Source: Cichorium intybus
Taxonomy: Eukaryota; Streptophyta; Magnoliopsida; Asterales; Asteraceae
Length of the DNA stretch: 64,000 bases
Assembly: GCA_023525715.1 (NCBI GenBank)
Contig: CM042012.1
Coordinates: 121,156,798 to 121,220,797, forward strand
Direction: 5' to 3'
Position numbers and translations under genes: made by a program. A model generated the notes under the pieces. The model did not search any database, had not been told where the DNA came from, and worked only from the letters and a program-made list of their open reading frames with translations. Positions 22,650 to 34,440 of the stretch are shown one piece after another (the first letter of the stretch is position 1; every line of letters starts with the position of its first letter).

Positions 22650-23959
22650 TGAAAATAACATTTTGTTTAAAAGACGTGAACGTAAATTGTTAAATAATGT
22701 TTTTATGTTTTTATGTTTTTATGTGACCATCACTGAAATAAGTCGAAATGTTTTTTAACAAATATTATCAGTATTTCAGGTTGCATGGATTCAAGATTGA
22801 ACGAGATAAAAAGAAAATATTCTTAAAATGCAAAAATGTCACCCAGCTACAGCAATCACGACGCGACAGAAGCCATGGTCGCGACGTGAAGAAGAGCAAA
22901 GACAGAAGTCCAAATCGCCACAGCGATCGCGACGCGACGGCAAGGGTGGTCGCGACGCGAAGGCACCAATGCGATACCACCTACTTCTTGATCGCGAGAC
23001 TACCAACCCAACGCACTAACCAGTGGCCGACCAAAAGCAACCCGACACACGCACCTTCGCGACGCGACGGACCCTATGGTCGCGACGCGAACGCTGTTCA
23101 TCAGCACTATAAATAAGAAGCTAATCTCTTGCCATTAACTACAACACATAATCATACTCATACACTCTCAAAGAAACCCACGACCAGACACCTCAAGACA
23201 CTCAAATTTCTGAATTTGTCAACAAAAACCAGACCATATAACCGCAAGAAACAAAACCTCCTCCCGACACCAAAGCTTCAAACCTCTAAACAACCTCTAC
23301 CCGACACCAAACAAAACCTCCACCGACATCAAACCCATACAGCACCAATACAACTACAATACACACACTCAAGCAAACCCACGTCCAAACCAATACAAAA
23401 CCGAAGAAATACCATTCAGCAAGGACAACCGAGCAAAGAACAAGAATCGACGCTTCAAAGAAAATCACCATCTTCATCTGCTATCGATAATTTCTATTGA
23501 AATTATAATTCCAATAATTTACCTGTGTTGTTATTGATTTATTTAAACCTTTATAAATCAATTGTACTAAAAATCCAAGACATACAAATTGAACCGTGAC
23601 AACGAAAACATATGTGGACTGTATTTAACCGAGACATCTAACTTCTAACTTCTAACTTCTAACTTCTAACCTTTTTATTTATTGTAAAAACACTTTATCG
23701 TTGATAATGGCGTTTATTACATCTAACCTCTAACTTCTAACATTTACTTTATTTACCGCTTTCTGTCCTTTTAAATACTGTCTAGATTAAATTTACCGCT
23801 TTATTTTATTTATTTACAGCTTTCAGTAACTTAGTTTTAGTTTATATTTATTCCGCAACTCTTATTTATTCCGCATATTATAGACAAAATACATATCTGT
23901 CACACAGTAACCGGCTTAAAAACCCTTATTCGTGGAGATCGATTATCGTATTTTCAACA
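22650..23959 (+). repeat. CO0 copia 5' LTR
   Basis: The right edge is fixed by the PBS: the LTR ends TTTTCAACA at 23959. The TATA box CTATAAATAAG is at 23107-23117. Upstream lies a cluster of GTCGCGACGCGA words. Downstream are (CTAACTT)n runs at 23640-23672 and 23722-23742. The left edge is not defined and no matching 3' LTR was found in the window, so 22650 is an estimate. Confidence 0.5.
22849..23095 (+). repeat. palindrome cluster upstream of CO0 TATA box
   Basis: Six copies of [GT]CGCGACGCGA-type words in three facing pairs, each pair separated by about 11 bases (for example CGCGACGCGAC, then GGACCCTATGG, then TCGCGACGCGA). The last pair ends about 15 bases before the TATA box. Confidence 0.85.
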
Positions 23960-23961
23960 AT

Positions 23962-23973
23962 TGGTATCAGAGC
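23962..23973 (+). promoter_or_regulatory. CO0 primer binding site (tRNA-iMet)
   Basis: TGGTATCAGAGC follows the LTR end after two bases. Confidence 0.9.
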
Positions 23974-24225
23974 TTGTGTGATTTACTTTGAAATTTTTGT
24001 CGAGAACTTTTGTGTAGCGTTTTTATAAACCACCAATAAGTTTCCTTTAAAAATTTCATCTTAATATCACTTGTTCAAAAAAAAAAAAAAAAATTACTTG
24101 TGTGATTTATTTTGAAAATTTTTGTCGAAAACTTTTGTGTAGCGTTTTTATAAACCACCAATAAGTTTTCTTTAAAAATTTTATTTTAACATCACATTTT
24201 CGTTAACAAAAAAAAAAAAAAAACC
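23974..24225 (+). repeat. CO0 leader: tandem duplication, each copy ending in poly(A)
   Basis: A ~110-bp unit (TTGTGTGATTTACTTTGAAA ... CACTTGTTC) occurs twice. Each copy is followed by 15-17 A, and the second A-run ends just before the gag ATG. Confidence 0.85.
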
Positions 24226-24229
24226 AAAA

Positions 24230-26338
24230 ATGTCTTCCGCAAACTACTCAAACATAAATTCTGTATCTATTGCTAACAGTATAGGTTCAGGTACTCGAGC
24301 ACCCATTCTTATTCCCGAAGAATATAAATCATGGGTAGGTCGTATGAATCTTCATCTCAACTCTATAAGTGAAGATGTGTAGAAATGTGTAGACGGATCT
24401 CTACCAGATAACATGAACTCTCTTACAAGTAACCTGGATATACTGAATGAAAGGAAGAAACTTGAACTTCAAGCCAAAAAGGAACTTGTGTCTGGAATAC
24501 CCCACAATATTCTAAGCCAAATGAATGATATAATCCTTTTAACTGCAAACCAAATTTGGCAAACTTTGAAAAATCGTTTTGAAGGAAATGAGAGAATCAT
24601 TGGAAACAAGAAAACATCGGTTTTAAACGAATTTGACAACTTCAAAATGTTTTCACATGAGACCATCCATGATGCTCATGATAGGTTCAATCTCATTACC
24701 ATCAAAATGAATAATTTGGGCATCAAAAAGTCACAGCATGAGATAAACCTCAAATTTTTAAACAACCTTTATGAAAGCTGGAAAATGGTAAAACTCATCA
24801 TTCAGGGAAATCCAGCAATTCATACTGAATCTTTGTACAATCTGTACGGAGAATTACAATCGTATGAATCCTCGATTGAGCCACCAACGTCTACTTCTTT
24901 TGGAGGACCACTTGCTCTTTTGACAACATCCTCTCAAAACCAAACACATTTTCCTGATCAAAGTCAAATTGATTTAAATCAAAACCAAGCTTTCTTAAGT
25001 AATTCTTGTGACTTGTCTGATCCAAATAATGAAGCTGACTACCAACAATTGTGTGCTTTGGTAGCAAACACTAATCTCGAAAGATTTTTGCCACATCATA
25101 GACCAAATTTTCAACAAAGATCCACTTTTGGACAAAACTTTCAGAATCGTGGATTTCAAAATAATCACAACTCTTATAATCAAAACAATGGTTTTCAAAA
25201 TAACCAAAATTCTGGATTTCAGCAAAATCATTCAAAACCATCTCAACAGAAACAAACTCAAACATCTGAAAGAACACCCGTTAAGAGCCAAAAGGCTGAC
25301 AATAACGATGATGATGATGACGTAATCATTTGTCACAAATGCAAAGGACTAAATCATTATGCCCGAGATTGTCGAGCCAAAGTCAAGGTCAAAGACTCAG
25401 CTTACTATGCTTAAAAAGCCGAAGAGCTGAAGAAACAAGAAAAGAAAGCAAAGCAAAAAGCTTTGATGGCATTCTACGAACCTAGCGTGGAACACTGGCC
25501 AACTTCTGATGATGAAACAGATACTGAACCAGCTCAGTCAAACTTCTGCTTCATGGCTGACAATGAACCGACCACAAGAGCTCCATATGTCATCGATCAG
25601 GTATGGTCTATGATCTCAGATCTCGGTCTTTCAAGAACACCATTTGAGTCCCGCATGACTAAGATTGAGAACAGTCTAAAAGCTGATCTCAGACTGTATC
25701 ATGACACAATAGTCAAATCTGATATCTACAAATCTGAATTACAAACCTTGCAACTCAGATTTGGAGAATCTACAAGGACTAGAGACAAACTTGAAAGAGA
25801 CATTGAACGAAAATCTGAAGAAAATAATCACATCCTAGAACAATTAAATGAAGCTCTAAAACAAAAAAGGGACTTAGAAATAAAAAATCAATCTGTTATT
25901 TCATCTGAAATAAAAGATACCTTAGAAAAGGAAGTCCTTCAGTTAAAACAACAAATTCAAGATTTAACTGACACAAACACTAGTTTAACTCTAAAACTAG
26001 ATGATTCTTCAAAACAAATCAAATTTCTTGAATCCGAAAATCAAAGATTTCAAGGAAAACTGGACTCTATCAATATTGCCAGAAAATTGAGTGATGATGT
26101 TTTCACTAAAGCAAACAACTTAGGAACTGGCAAAATTGATACGAATTATAAACCAGGAATAGGAAGAGAATTCTTTGAAAATGAAAAGACTGAAAAAAAA
26201 AATGGGACAATTTGTGAAAACTCTAAATCGCCTCTACCAGGTTTTTTCTTATCTACCAATGAGGACGATTCAGATGATGAAACAGTTATCAACTGCAGCC
26301 CAGATGATATTTTTTTCAACATAAATAATAGTAGTTGA
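24230..26338 (+). pseudogene. CO0 copia gag, extended, two in-frame stops
   Basis: From the ATG at 24230 one frame runs 702 codons, interrupted by TAG at codon 51 (24380-24382) and TAA at codon 395 (25412-25414). Residues about 60-220 match the UBN2-type copia gag (ANQIWQTLKNRFEGN, then FLNNLYESWKMV). An Asn/Gln-rich linker follows. The CCHC zinc knuckle CHKCKGLNHYARDC is at about 368-381. After the second stop the frame continues (KAEELKKQEKKAKQ) into an acidic segment and a long heptad-rich coiled coil at about 470-615, as in the extended gags of SIRE/Maximus-like copia elements. Gag would coat element RNA in the cytoplasm. Protease and pol are absent downstream, so this copy is defective. 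The two stops are the only lesions I saw in the gag frame. Confidence 0.8.
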
Positions 26339-27364
26339 GACACCATTCAAACTTGTTAACGAGAGCACATATATTTTTCTTTTTTATTTTAATTTTTCAA
26401 TGCGTGATCCCGACAATAGTACGGGGTAAGTCAGACACCATGCAAACTTGTTAATGAGAACACATATTTTTAGGAGGAAATGATGAAATCTTACGATAAG
26501 AAATGAGTCCTAATTTGTGTCAAAATTCTATATATGTTTATAATAACATTGTTCTAAACTTCTTACAAAAGTTTATAGGCCTGAGTTCTGTTTGTGTGGT
26601 GGATCGTATAATTATTTTACTTCAAAAGTTGGAAAAATCTTAAAAGTATATTTTATTTTGATATGTGGACCATAAGATTGATTATCAAATAATGGGTATC
26701 ATTGGTTTCTAGTGCTTGGGTGAATTCTATTTTTCTTTTTTGATTTCGACAAAAATGGCACTTAACTAAGAGATTTAATCATAATAATCAAGTTTTTTTG
26801 TTTTGGAAAAATGATTCCTTATCCGGAGTTATTTTGGATATTTCATACTAACTTTATGTTTAAATAAAAAAATCAGACAAAAAAAATACATTCTGAGCTT
26901 GAAAAGGACATGTCGACTCGAAAAGTATATTTCTGACTGAAAAAGTACATTCCAGACTAAATAAATGAGAGTAGATATGATACACGAGTTTAAAATGTGA
27001 TGTTTGGTTGAAAAATTTATGATATTGGACATTGCAGAACAGTAATTTCGATATAAGTAAAGAGAGTTTTTGAAAAATGTCTGGTGTAAATGAGAAAAAA
27101 ATATACATTATATATTATAAATCAGTCTAAAATATATAGATTGGGGCCATTATGGACAGAGGGATCATTTTAGTGGTGATGCTAATTAAACATCCTTTAT
27201 CAAAAGTCAAACTTTTTTAACATTAAATTTTGTATTTTGTATAATACCAATAACTTTTAACACACTTGAAATGATAATATTGGAGACTATGTTCTGTCTT
27301 TGTTCTCATAATTCAACTATTTCTGTAAAAAATATGAGAAAAACATAATTACATTCATTAACAT
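26339..27364. other. AT-rich DNA downstream of CO0 gag
   Basis: A short repeat (GACACCAT[TG]CAAACTTGTTAA followed by GAGA[GA]CACATAT) occurs at 26338 and 26434. Otherwise nothing is recognisable: no protease, integrase or RT motifs and no 3' LTR. Confidence 0.5.
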
Positions 27365-28197
27365 TGTAACGTCCCAAATTACGTAATAAAGTTTTCGTTT
27401 TAAAAGCAGTTCAAGTACATAAAACGGGTTGTGAAATAGAAACCATCAAACTCAAATTCGGTATTTAAAAACATATAAAATTGTGTTTATCAAAAACATT
27501 ATCCAGTGGAAGACTTCTATATCAAAACCTCAGATGCGGTAAAGTCACGTCGTGCTCCAAGCTCAAGCCAAAAGATACCTGAAAAATATTTAGGGTGAAA
27601 GAGTAAGCACAAAGGTTAGTGAGTTCCCAAAAATACCACACAATTCATTCCGTTCATACACATAAGTCAAAATCGACATCCAGGAACGACCGACCATGCT
27701 TCCTTCTTTCGTCATTAAACATCCTCGGGTGCCCAGGTACGATCGGTCATGCATCGTCATTTATCATGCAGCAGCCCTCAGATCGATCAACTCATTCTTC
27801 AATCGCTAGAACGAATCCGACGACTGACACATACAAACATAGAAGTCTAAGCATACAACCTAACCCATCGGACTCCTAATACCAATCACACAATCAAACA
27901 ATGTAAGGCACGCCCACTTAACACACATTACTACATACAATAATTAAGGCTACATACGCATGCAACTTCACCATCGTATAGTGAAAAGACTCAACTGATC
28001 CGCCAAGCTAGAAATCACTCCATGCGTGTGTCCTCGGATCCCGACAACACGACCTCCTAACCAAGATTAACTTCACTTAGCAAAATCCTAAACCCAAACA
28101 GGGTAAACCTCCAAGACCTGTACCTCGAATCTCTCAAGTTTGACCAAAAGTCAAACTAGTCAAAAAGTCAACAGTGAAAGTCAAAGGAAACCCTCAC

Positions 28198-28300
28198 TTA
28201 GCGCCGCTATTACCTAAGGATAGCGCCGTTAAGTCAAATGTCGCGAAAACCCAATTCACAGAGATAGTGTCGCTATCTCCATAAATAGCGACGCTATCTA
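28198..28300 (-). repeat. SOLO2 palindrome cluster, downstream of promoter
   Basis: Four words of the form AGCG-x-CGCTAT: TAGCGCCGCTA, ATAGCGCCGTTA, GATAGTGTCGCTATC, ATAGCGACGCTAT. The centre base varies (C, T, A) while the arms stay paired, apart from one G·T and one T·T position. Confidence 0.85.
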
Positions 28301-28907
28301 CGCTGTTCAGCCCAATTCTTCCTAAAGCACTTAATCTGCTAAGCCAAGGTCTTAAACTTTCCAGGACCCTCCAAACAGTCACTAGATCTATAAAAATGCT
28401 AACTTTTCCATCCAAACATGACCATGCAAGCAAATGGTCAAGATCTAGGTCTAAATGAGCAAAAAACCAACTTAAACACTCAAGGGAGCTTGGCTTACTC
28501 CCATAATCAATTGAGAACTTTCAAAGAAGGCTCAAAGGACATAAAGTTCCAACCTTTATCCATCCCAACCAAGGACATCACCAAAAAAGGGACCAATACT
28601 CTATTTTAAACCATAAGAAGAAACATTAAATCATAAAAAGGAAGAAGCTTTACTCACAAAAGTCCAGAAATAGAAGCTCTTGATTACTCTAGCCTTGAAG
28701 AACACCTTCTAGTACCACCACACACCTTTCTTCTCTTCAATATCTCTTCTAAAATGATCAAAATGAACCAAACATCACCCAAGGAGGCTAGAGAGAGCTT
28801 TGGGACGTTCTTGGGAGCTGAAGAGTGACAAATAACAGCCACCTATGGTTTTACGCCCTTAAATATGGCCCAAACTTCAAAATCTAGGCTTTGGCCCAAA
28901 TAGGGAG

Positions 28908-28980
28908 GATAGCGTCGCTATCCATATATCATGCCATCCCACAAACCAGCCAAGCATAACGACGCTATTAAAAGATTTTC
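28908..28980 (-). repeat. SOLO2 palindrome cluster, upstream of promoter
   Basis: GGATAGCGTCGCTATCC, a perfect 8-bp arm palindrome around T, and AACGACGCTATT. This is the same word as in the downstream cluster, so both sides of the promoter carry the same family-specific motif. Confidence 0.85.
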
Positions 28981-29036
28981 CCAAAATCTGATTCTTTTAA
29001 CATTGAACTTGGGCATTTCGGGGTTAGGGTCTTACA

Positions 29037-29489
<453 letters not shown>

Positions 29490-29657
29490 TAGAAGACACA
29501 ACAACAGATTAGAGAACAATAGAGGGAAGAAACTTGTAGATGGCTGGAGGAGGAGTAGTTGTATTGCGTGGTAGTGATTATCGGTACAGAAAGCAAGAGA
29601 TATGGTGGTTGTTGTCTATGAGTGTCGGTTGTCTGATAGGAGAACGAAACAGATGGC

Positions 29658-30420
29658 TGTTGGATTAGGTTTCTAAGCCATGACTTATAAATTGTATTTA
29701 TTTTATTAATAGAAGCAAAGTCCATTTGGGTTGCCCTTATAGCCGGAGGTTTGGCAGAAATTCAGTAGAGAGAAAGATTGATTTATTAAATGTTTAATAA
29801 ATCAATAGAAATAAAATAAATAGTTCATTAATATATTAAAGTGATAATATATTAATTAGAAACTATATTAATTAATTAGAAATTAATCTAGAATTAATCG
29901 GATTTAATTTAGTGATTAATTTAATTAATTAAAGGTGCAGTGACTGGTTTTGTAATTACTCGATAGTTGAGATATAACTGGCCAGGTGGTAATGCAGTTG
30001 GCGAAATTAAGGGTGGGCACATCCTTAATTTCGAAACCCTAATTAGGGTTTTAAGAGGCTTGGTCCAATTGATAAAAGGCTTATCCAGATTTGGACTCCT
30101 CTAGGGTTTTGACTGTCACCACCTGGAGGCTATAAATAGGGATCCCAGGGAACCCTAAAGTCTGCGCCTCCTTACTCTGTCTCTCTGGAATTTTCGTCCA
30201 ACTCCTCTTGCTCTTGGGTGTGATCTCATTTGAGGCAGGACACTTGTGCTGCTGGCTTCAAGATCAAAACTAAAGGTTAGTTTTCTCAATTATTTTCTTT
30301 AGAAATTATTATTGGCCTTTATGATTTTGTTATATGTTCAATGATAGAAAAACATAGATCCTTTTCTAGGTTGCATGTGAACTTAGGATTTTTAGTTCAT
30401 AGATTGCATAAAACCTTCCA
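29658..30420 (+). repeat. CO1 5' LTR
   Basis: 763 bp, TGTTGGATTAGG to AAAACCTTCCA. The TATA box TATAAATA is at 30131-30138 and is followed by TAGGG...CCCTA, a weak inverted repeat. The first 300 bases are AT-rich with many ATTAATTA words. Confidence 0.9.
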
Positions 30421-30421
30421 A

Positions 30422-30433
30422 TGGTATCAGAGC
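30422..30433 (+). promoter_or_regulatory. CO1 primer binding site (tRNA-iMet)
   Basis: TGGTATCAGAGC lies one base after the LTR end. Confidence 0.9.
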
Positions 30434-31201
30434 TTTTGGCTGTTTTCTAATTGAATTGCTATAACTGTTTTATTTGATAAAGAGTTTGTCAAAAATTAAA
30501 CCCTTTGAAAAGGCCAAATCGATTTTGTGGCTAGGGTTTTGAAAACCCTAGCCTCCTCCCCTTGTCTGCGAAATTGTCTGCTAAGGTTTCAGATGGTTTC
30601 TTATTTTTGGTAATTATGATTATTTAATAACTGGAAACCTTAAACCCACTTGCTTGCAATTTTCGAAAATTAAAGGGTTTAAGATAGGATTAAATTAATT
30701 TGATTAATTTATTATGCCTATCTAGATTTAATTGATTTAATTAATTGTTTAATTAAAAGATAAATTAAATCATTTAAAGGTTTAAATTTAATCTTAAAAT
30801 TAAAGGTTAATTTTCGAAAATTAAAAGATTAAACCAGAAATATTTTAAAAGGTTAAAATACATCTTATATATATTATAATTAAATTTTAATATTATATGT
30901 ATAAAATAAACCGGTTAGTGAAATCAATAGTAGGCCTCATTCACGAAGCTGATCTATAAAGATGGTATAAGGAGACTGCCTATAAAATAGCGGTCTAATG
31001 GGTGTCCACTCTCACCCACCGCTCTCCTGATCAGTGGAGGGTCGTTAGCCGAACGGGTTTGATAGGACCGCTTAATCTCATTAAAAGTATAATGTTATTA
31101 ATCAAAGTACTAGAACAGTTCATAAAATCCCAATCTAGTTACTTTAGGAAAAATGTGAATTGATGCTAATCCATGAAATTACATATTGCACTTTATGAAA
31201 C

Positions 31202-31237
31202 ATTGGTGGAGTGTGTGTGGTTTACCGGCACACCAAT
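31202..31237 (+). other. CO1 leader hairpin, copy 1
   Basis: Stem ATTGGTG/CACCAAT (31202-31208 with 31231-31237) around a 22-nt loop containing GTGTGTGGTTTACCGGCA. Confidence 0.8.
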
Positions 31238-31283
31238 AAGGGTTTATAAAGAGTTGCAATGGGTTTCTCAATCTTATCATTGC

Positions 31284-31315
31284 TGATGAAGCGTGTGTGG
31301 TTTACCGACACATCA
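31284..31315 (+). other. CO1 leader hairpin, copy 2
   Basis: Stem TGATG/CATCA around a 22-nt loop containing GCGTGTGTGGTTTACCGACA. The loop is conserved relative to copy 1, and the stem has changed on both sides. Confidence 0.8.
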
Positions 31316-31669
31316 ATTAGAAATGATAATTGACTTTAAGAGTACCAAGCTAATTTGCATGGTTATTCACATCCAGTTTGTGATCCTCGGCATCCCAATC
31401 ACAAACAGTGGAGCATATCCGAGATTAAACATGCTATTGAACAGTTCAATATATCTCAAAAGATCTAGGAATTCCATTATAATATGATTATCTTCCCCGG
31501 TGGAATTGGCTGAATCGTCATTCGCCTACCTTTATAAAATTTACAATTAGATTACGGCATCCCTCTTCTAAGTTGTGAATTATTATAGTTGGGTCCTAGC
31601 CTTAATTATTATATTGGGTTAATACTAAGGATTATATGTATCTGATTAAAAAACTACCTTCTTTTATAG

Positions 31670-32520
31670 ATGTCTTCCGCTGACCAATCCGTTCCCCACT
31701 CCAACAACAGTAATGTCACTTCAATCCTCTCGTTGTGTTCTAAAGTGACATTGGATAGCACGAACTACAACGAATGGATCAGAAACATAAAGATGGCTCT
31801 GAGGTTTGAGAACAAAGAGTATCTTCTTGATACTGAGCTCGTTGAAGTTGACCCCAACACAGCTACTCCCGAGGAACTTGCCTCGTACCAAAAACACTGT
31901 GATGATGCGACCAAAGTGGCCTGCATCATGATTGCTACAATGAAACCCGAATTGCAAAGAATCTATGAGGACTACTGGCCTTATGAAATGCACAAGGACC
32001 TTGCGGAAAAGTTCCGCAAGCGAGCGCGTGTCGAGAGGTGCGAAGTGGTCCGAGCCTTCACGAACAGCAAGCCAAAGGACGGAGAGTCCATCTGCACTCA
32101 CGTGCAAAAGATGCAAGGTTACATGGATAGGCTAAAGAAGTTGGGTATGCTAGTCGATGAGGAGTTGGCCATTAACATAGTGCTTAACTCCTTACCGAGT
32201 TCTTATGACCAGTTCACACTGGCGTATCATTTGAACAACACTCAGACCTCTTTGGCTGAGTTGCATAGCATGCTTCAAACTGCAGAAGATGGACTGAAGG
32301 GTAAAAGTGTAACCTCAGTGAGCTAGCCTGTCTTGGAAATTGGCCATGGCAAAGGTAAGAAAAGGAAGGGCCCTCCCAAGCAGAATTGGAGGGAAAAGGT
32401 TCAAGTCGGGTCGTCCAGAAATGGCCCGAGACCCAAATCTTCCGGCATTCCTCATGTCACTAATCCCAAAGATGCCGACTGTTTTTATTGCAAAGAGGTT
32501 GCCCAAAATACTTGCAGGAC
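31670..32520 (+). pseudogene. CO1 copia gag
   Basis: The ATG at 31670 opens a 218-codon frame of UBN2/DUF4219-type copia gag: NYNEWIRNIKMALRFENKEY near residue 32 (the conserved 'Y..W...M...L' start), then IYEDYWPYEMHKDLAEKF, GYMDRLKKLGM and VLNSLPSSYDQF. A TAG at 32324-32326 interrupts the frame, which then continues as a Lys/Arg-rich stretch (GKGKKRKGPPKQNW) to CFYCKE at about 32480, the first half of a CCHC knuckle. The second half (expected glycine-histidine part) is missing and a frame shift leads into pol. In an intact copia this would be one Gag-Pol frame forming cytoplasmic particles. Confidence 0.85.
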
Positions 32521-33573
32521 ATTAAGGATGGCAAAGTGAAGCCATCGTCAGCAGGTACATACACTATATCTAAAAACTCATCATCTTCCTGTTCTTGGGT
32601 CCTTGACACCGGATGTGGTTTTCACATTTGTTCTGATTTGCAGGGGCTAAAGGAAAGTAGGGAGGTGGAGCACGGTAGATTGAACCTGATCATGGGCAAT
32701 AGGCGAACGTCACCTGTTACCAAGATCGGTGTCTATAGATTAGTGCTTAGTAATGGTGTTTGTTTAGATTTACTGAATTGTTGCTATTCGCCAGATATGG
32801 CAAGAAATATAATTTCATTTCATGTATTGTTCAGACAAGGTTTTCATTATTCTTTTGATAATTTGAATGGTTCAATTTTTGTCTTTAAGAATGGTGTGTT
32901 TACTTTTGAAGCTTTACCTTGTGATGGTGTGTATAAAACAATGATTTGTGTTGACAATTTAGGAAATAGTGTGTTACATATTGATTCCTCTAGTGGTGTA
33001 GAAAAGGCGTGCTTGTGGCATTGTCGTCTTGGGCACATCAACAAGAAACGCATCGCCCAACTCCAAAAGGATGTAGTGTTGGAATCATTCGACCTAAAGT
33101 CGGATGATGTATGCGAATCTTGTTTGTTGGGCAAGATGAGAAAATCACCTTTCAAAGGGTCTTTTGAAATAGGTGAAGGTCTGTTGGATATAATATACAC
33201 AGATGTTTGTGGACCCTTCAAATCAACCACAAAGGATGGCACTCGTTTCTATGTGACCTTTACTGATAATTATAGTAGATATCGGTATATCTACTTAATC
33301 AAGCACAAGTCAGACACCTTTGAAACGTTCAAAGAGTTTAAAAATGAAGTTGAGAATCAATTGGGCAGGAAGATAAAGATGCTTAGATCTGACAGAGGTG
33401 GTGAGTATCTTAGTATCGAGTTCCTTGACTATCTTAAGGAATGTGGAATAGTTTCACAGTTATCACCTCCTAGAACACCACAGTTGAACGGTGTTGCTGA
33501 GAGGCGTAACCGAACCCTGTTAGACATGGTTCGTTCCATGATGAGTCGAGCTTCTCTTCCCACCCACTTATAG
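32488..33573 (+). pseudogene. CO1 copia protease and integrase
   Basis: The frame carries WVLDTGCGFHICSDLQGL, the copia aspartic protease site (DTG), at about residues 37-54. The GAG-pre-integrase zinc-finger segment CLWHCRLGHIN...CESCLLGK (HHCC) is at about 175-217. The integrase core starts at YTDVCGPF (first catalytic Asp, about 238) and continues with RSDRGGEYLS (second Asp, about 302) and PPRTPQLNGVAERRNRTLLD (catalytic Glu). It ends at TAG 33571-33573 with a neighbouring 1-base deletion; the reading continues in another frame (Y-A-L-E-T-A-A-H-I-L-N at 33576-33610). The catalytic residues themselves are still present. Confidence 0.9.
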
Positions 33574-33649
33574 GGTATGCCTTAGAGACTGCCGCCCATA
33601 TCCTCAATCTTGTCCCAACTAAGAAGGTTGCCAAAACACCTCATGAGAT

Positions 33650-34440
33650 GTGAAAGTTCACTCGTTGACAAATATCAAGGTCTGTGGTTGTGAGGCTTTC
33701 GTGAGACAAGAGACTCAAGGCAAACTCGCAGAGAGAAGTGAGAGGTGTATATTCATCGGATACCCAAAACAGTCCTTTGGATACTTGTTCTACAGACCAA
33801 GCGAGGACGTGGTCTTTGTAGCTAGACGAGGAGTCTTTCGAGAGAGAGAGCTCATATCCAAAGAGGATAGTGGGAGTACCATTGATCTTGAAGAGATTCA
33901 AGAGTCATCCGATGAAACAACCTTAGGAGAAACTAGCAACCAACAAGAGAAAGAGGTTCTTGTTGGTCCGACAAACGTTTCATTACCTCTTAGACGCTCC
34001 GGTAGAGTTAGCATGCCACCCGAGTTTTATGGTTTCCATATAACTACGGATGGTGACACGTTTGTCAGTAATATGACACTGACAAATTTAGATGAGCCAG
34101 CTAACTACCAGGAAGCATTGGAGAGCCCCGAGTGTGCCAAGTGGAAAAAGGCAATGGACAGCGAGATCATGTCCATGTATGACAATCAAGTTTGGAACTT
34201 GGTTGACAATGTACCGGGTCGAAAGACAGTCGGGTGCAAGTGGATCTTCAAGAAGAAGACCGATATGGATGGAAAGGTACACACCTTTAAGGCTCGGCTA
34301 GTTGCGAAGGGCTTCACTCAAACCCCGAGGGTTGATTATGATCAGACCTTCTCACCAGTAGCCAAGATTAAGTCTATTAGGATAATGCTTGCCATAGCTG
34401 CATTTCATGACTATGAAATTTGGCAGATGGATGTCAAAAC
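33650..34440 (+). pseudogene. CO1 integrase C-terminus and reverse transcriptase, truncated
   Basis: After a second 1-base deletion near 33650 the frame resumes with VCGCEAFVRQET and CIFIGYPKQSFGYLFY (the copia integrase C-terminal 'G-C-x-A... F-I-G-Y' block). An acidic linker and LRRSGRVSMPPEFYGF follow. The reverse transcriptase begins at EALESPECAKWKKAMDSE, with NLVDNVPGRKTVGCKWIFKK, ARLVAKGFTQ and DYDQTFSPVAKIKSIR. It stops at QMDVKT, the block that precedes the first half of the RT fingers/palm, because CO2 is inserted at 34440/34441. The YVDD catalytic motif is not in the window. Confidence 0.9.

Larger units (their letters stand above)
27365..29036 (-). repeat. SOLO2: solo gypsy LTR
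   Basis: It has TG...CA boundaries (TGTAACGTCCC ... GGGTCTTACA) and near-identical flanks AACAT (27360-27364) and AACAC (29037-29041), fitting a 5-bp target duplication with one mutation. No PBS, polypurine tract or coding region is attached. Orientation is inferred from SOLO1: the minus strand reads GGGAACTCAC...TTTGTGCTTACTCTTTC near 27630-27600 as SOLO1 does at 11082-11112. A probable promoter CATATTTAAGGG lies near 28868-28857 on the minus strand. Solo LTRs arise by recombination between the two LTRs of an element. Confidence 0.75.
30434..31669 (+). other. CO1 leader between PBS and gag
   Basis: About 1.2 kb without a gag frame. 30700-30900 is AT-rich with TTAATTAA words. 30900-31080 holds a structured-looking GC-richer stretch (CCACTCTCACCCACCGCTC, TGATCAGTGGAGGG). 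Two copies of a 22-nt-loop hairpin lie at 31202-31237 and 31284-31315. Such a long leader suggests packaging or translation signals, which is inference. Confidence 0.7.
29658..34440 (+). mobile_element. CO1: Ty1/copia element, left part
   Basis: The 5' LTR (29658-30420), PBS, a long leader, gag and most of pol are in order. It is cut inside the reverse transcriptase at 34440 by CO2, and the remainder must lie right of the window. The LTR family is the same as CO2's (both start TGTTGGATTAGG and share GGCTATAAATAGGGA). Two 1-base deletions, two nonsense codons and a deletion in the gag zinc knuckle make this copy inactive. Confidence 0.9.

Noticed and set aside
22748..23500. Two ~120-codon plus-strand frames around 23 kb
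   Set aside because: The first covers the GTCGCGACGCGA cluster and the TATA box. The second is a Thr/Pro/Lys-rich stretch of LTR sequence without motifs.
23640..23742. CTAACTT repeats as interstitial telomere sequence
   Set aside because: The 7-base unit is not the plant telomere unit CCCTAAA and the run is only about five units long.
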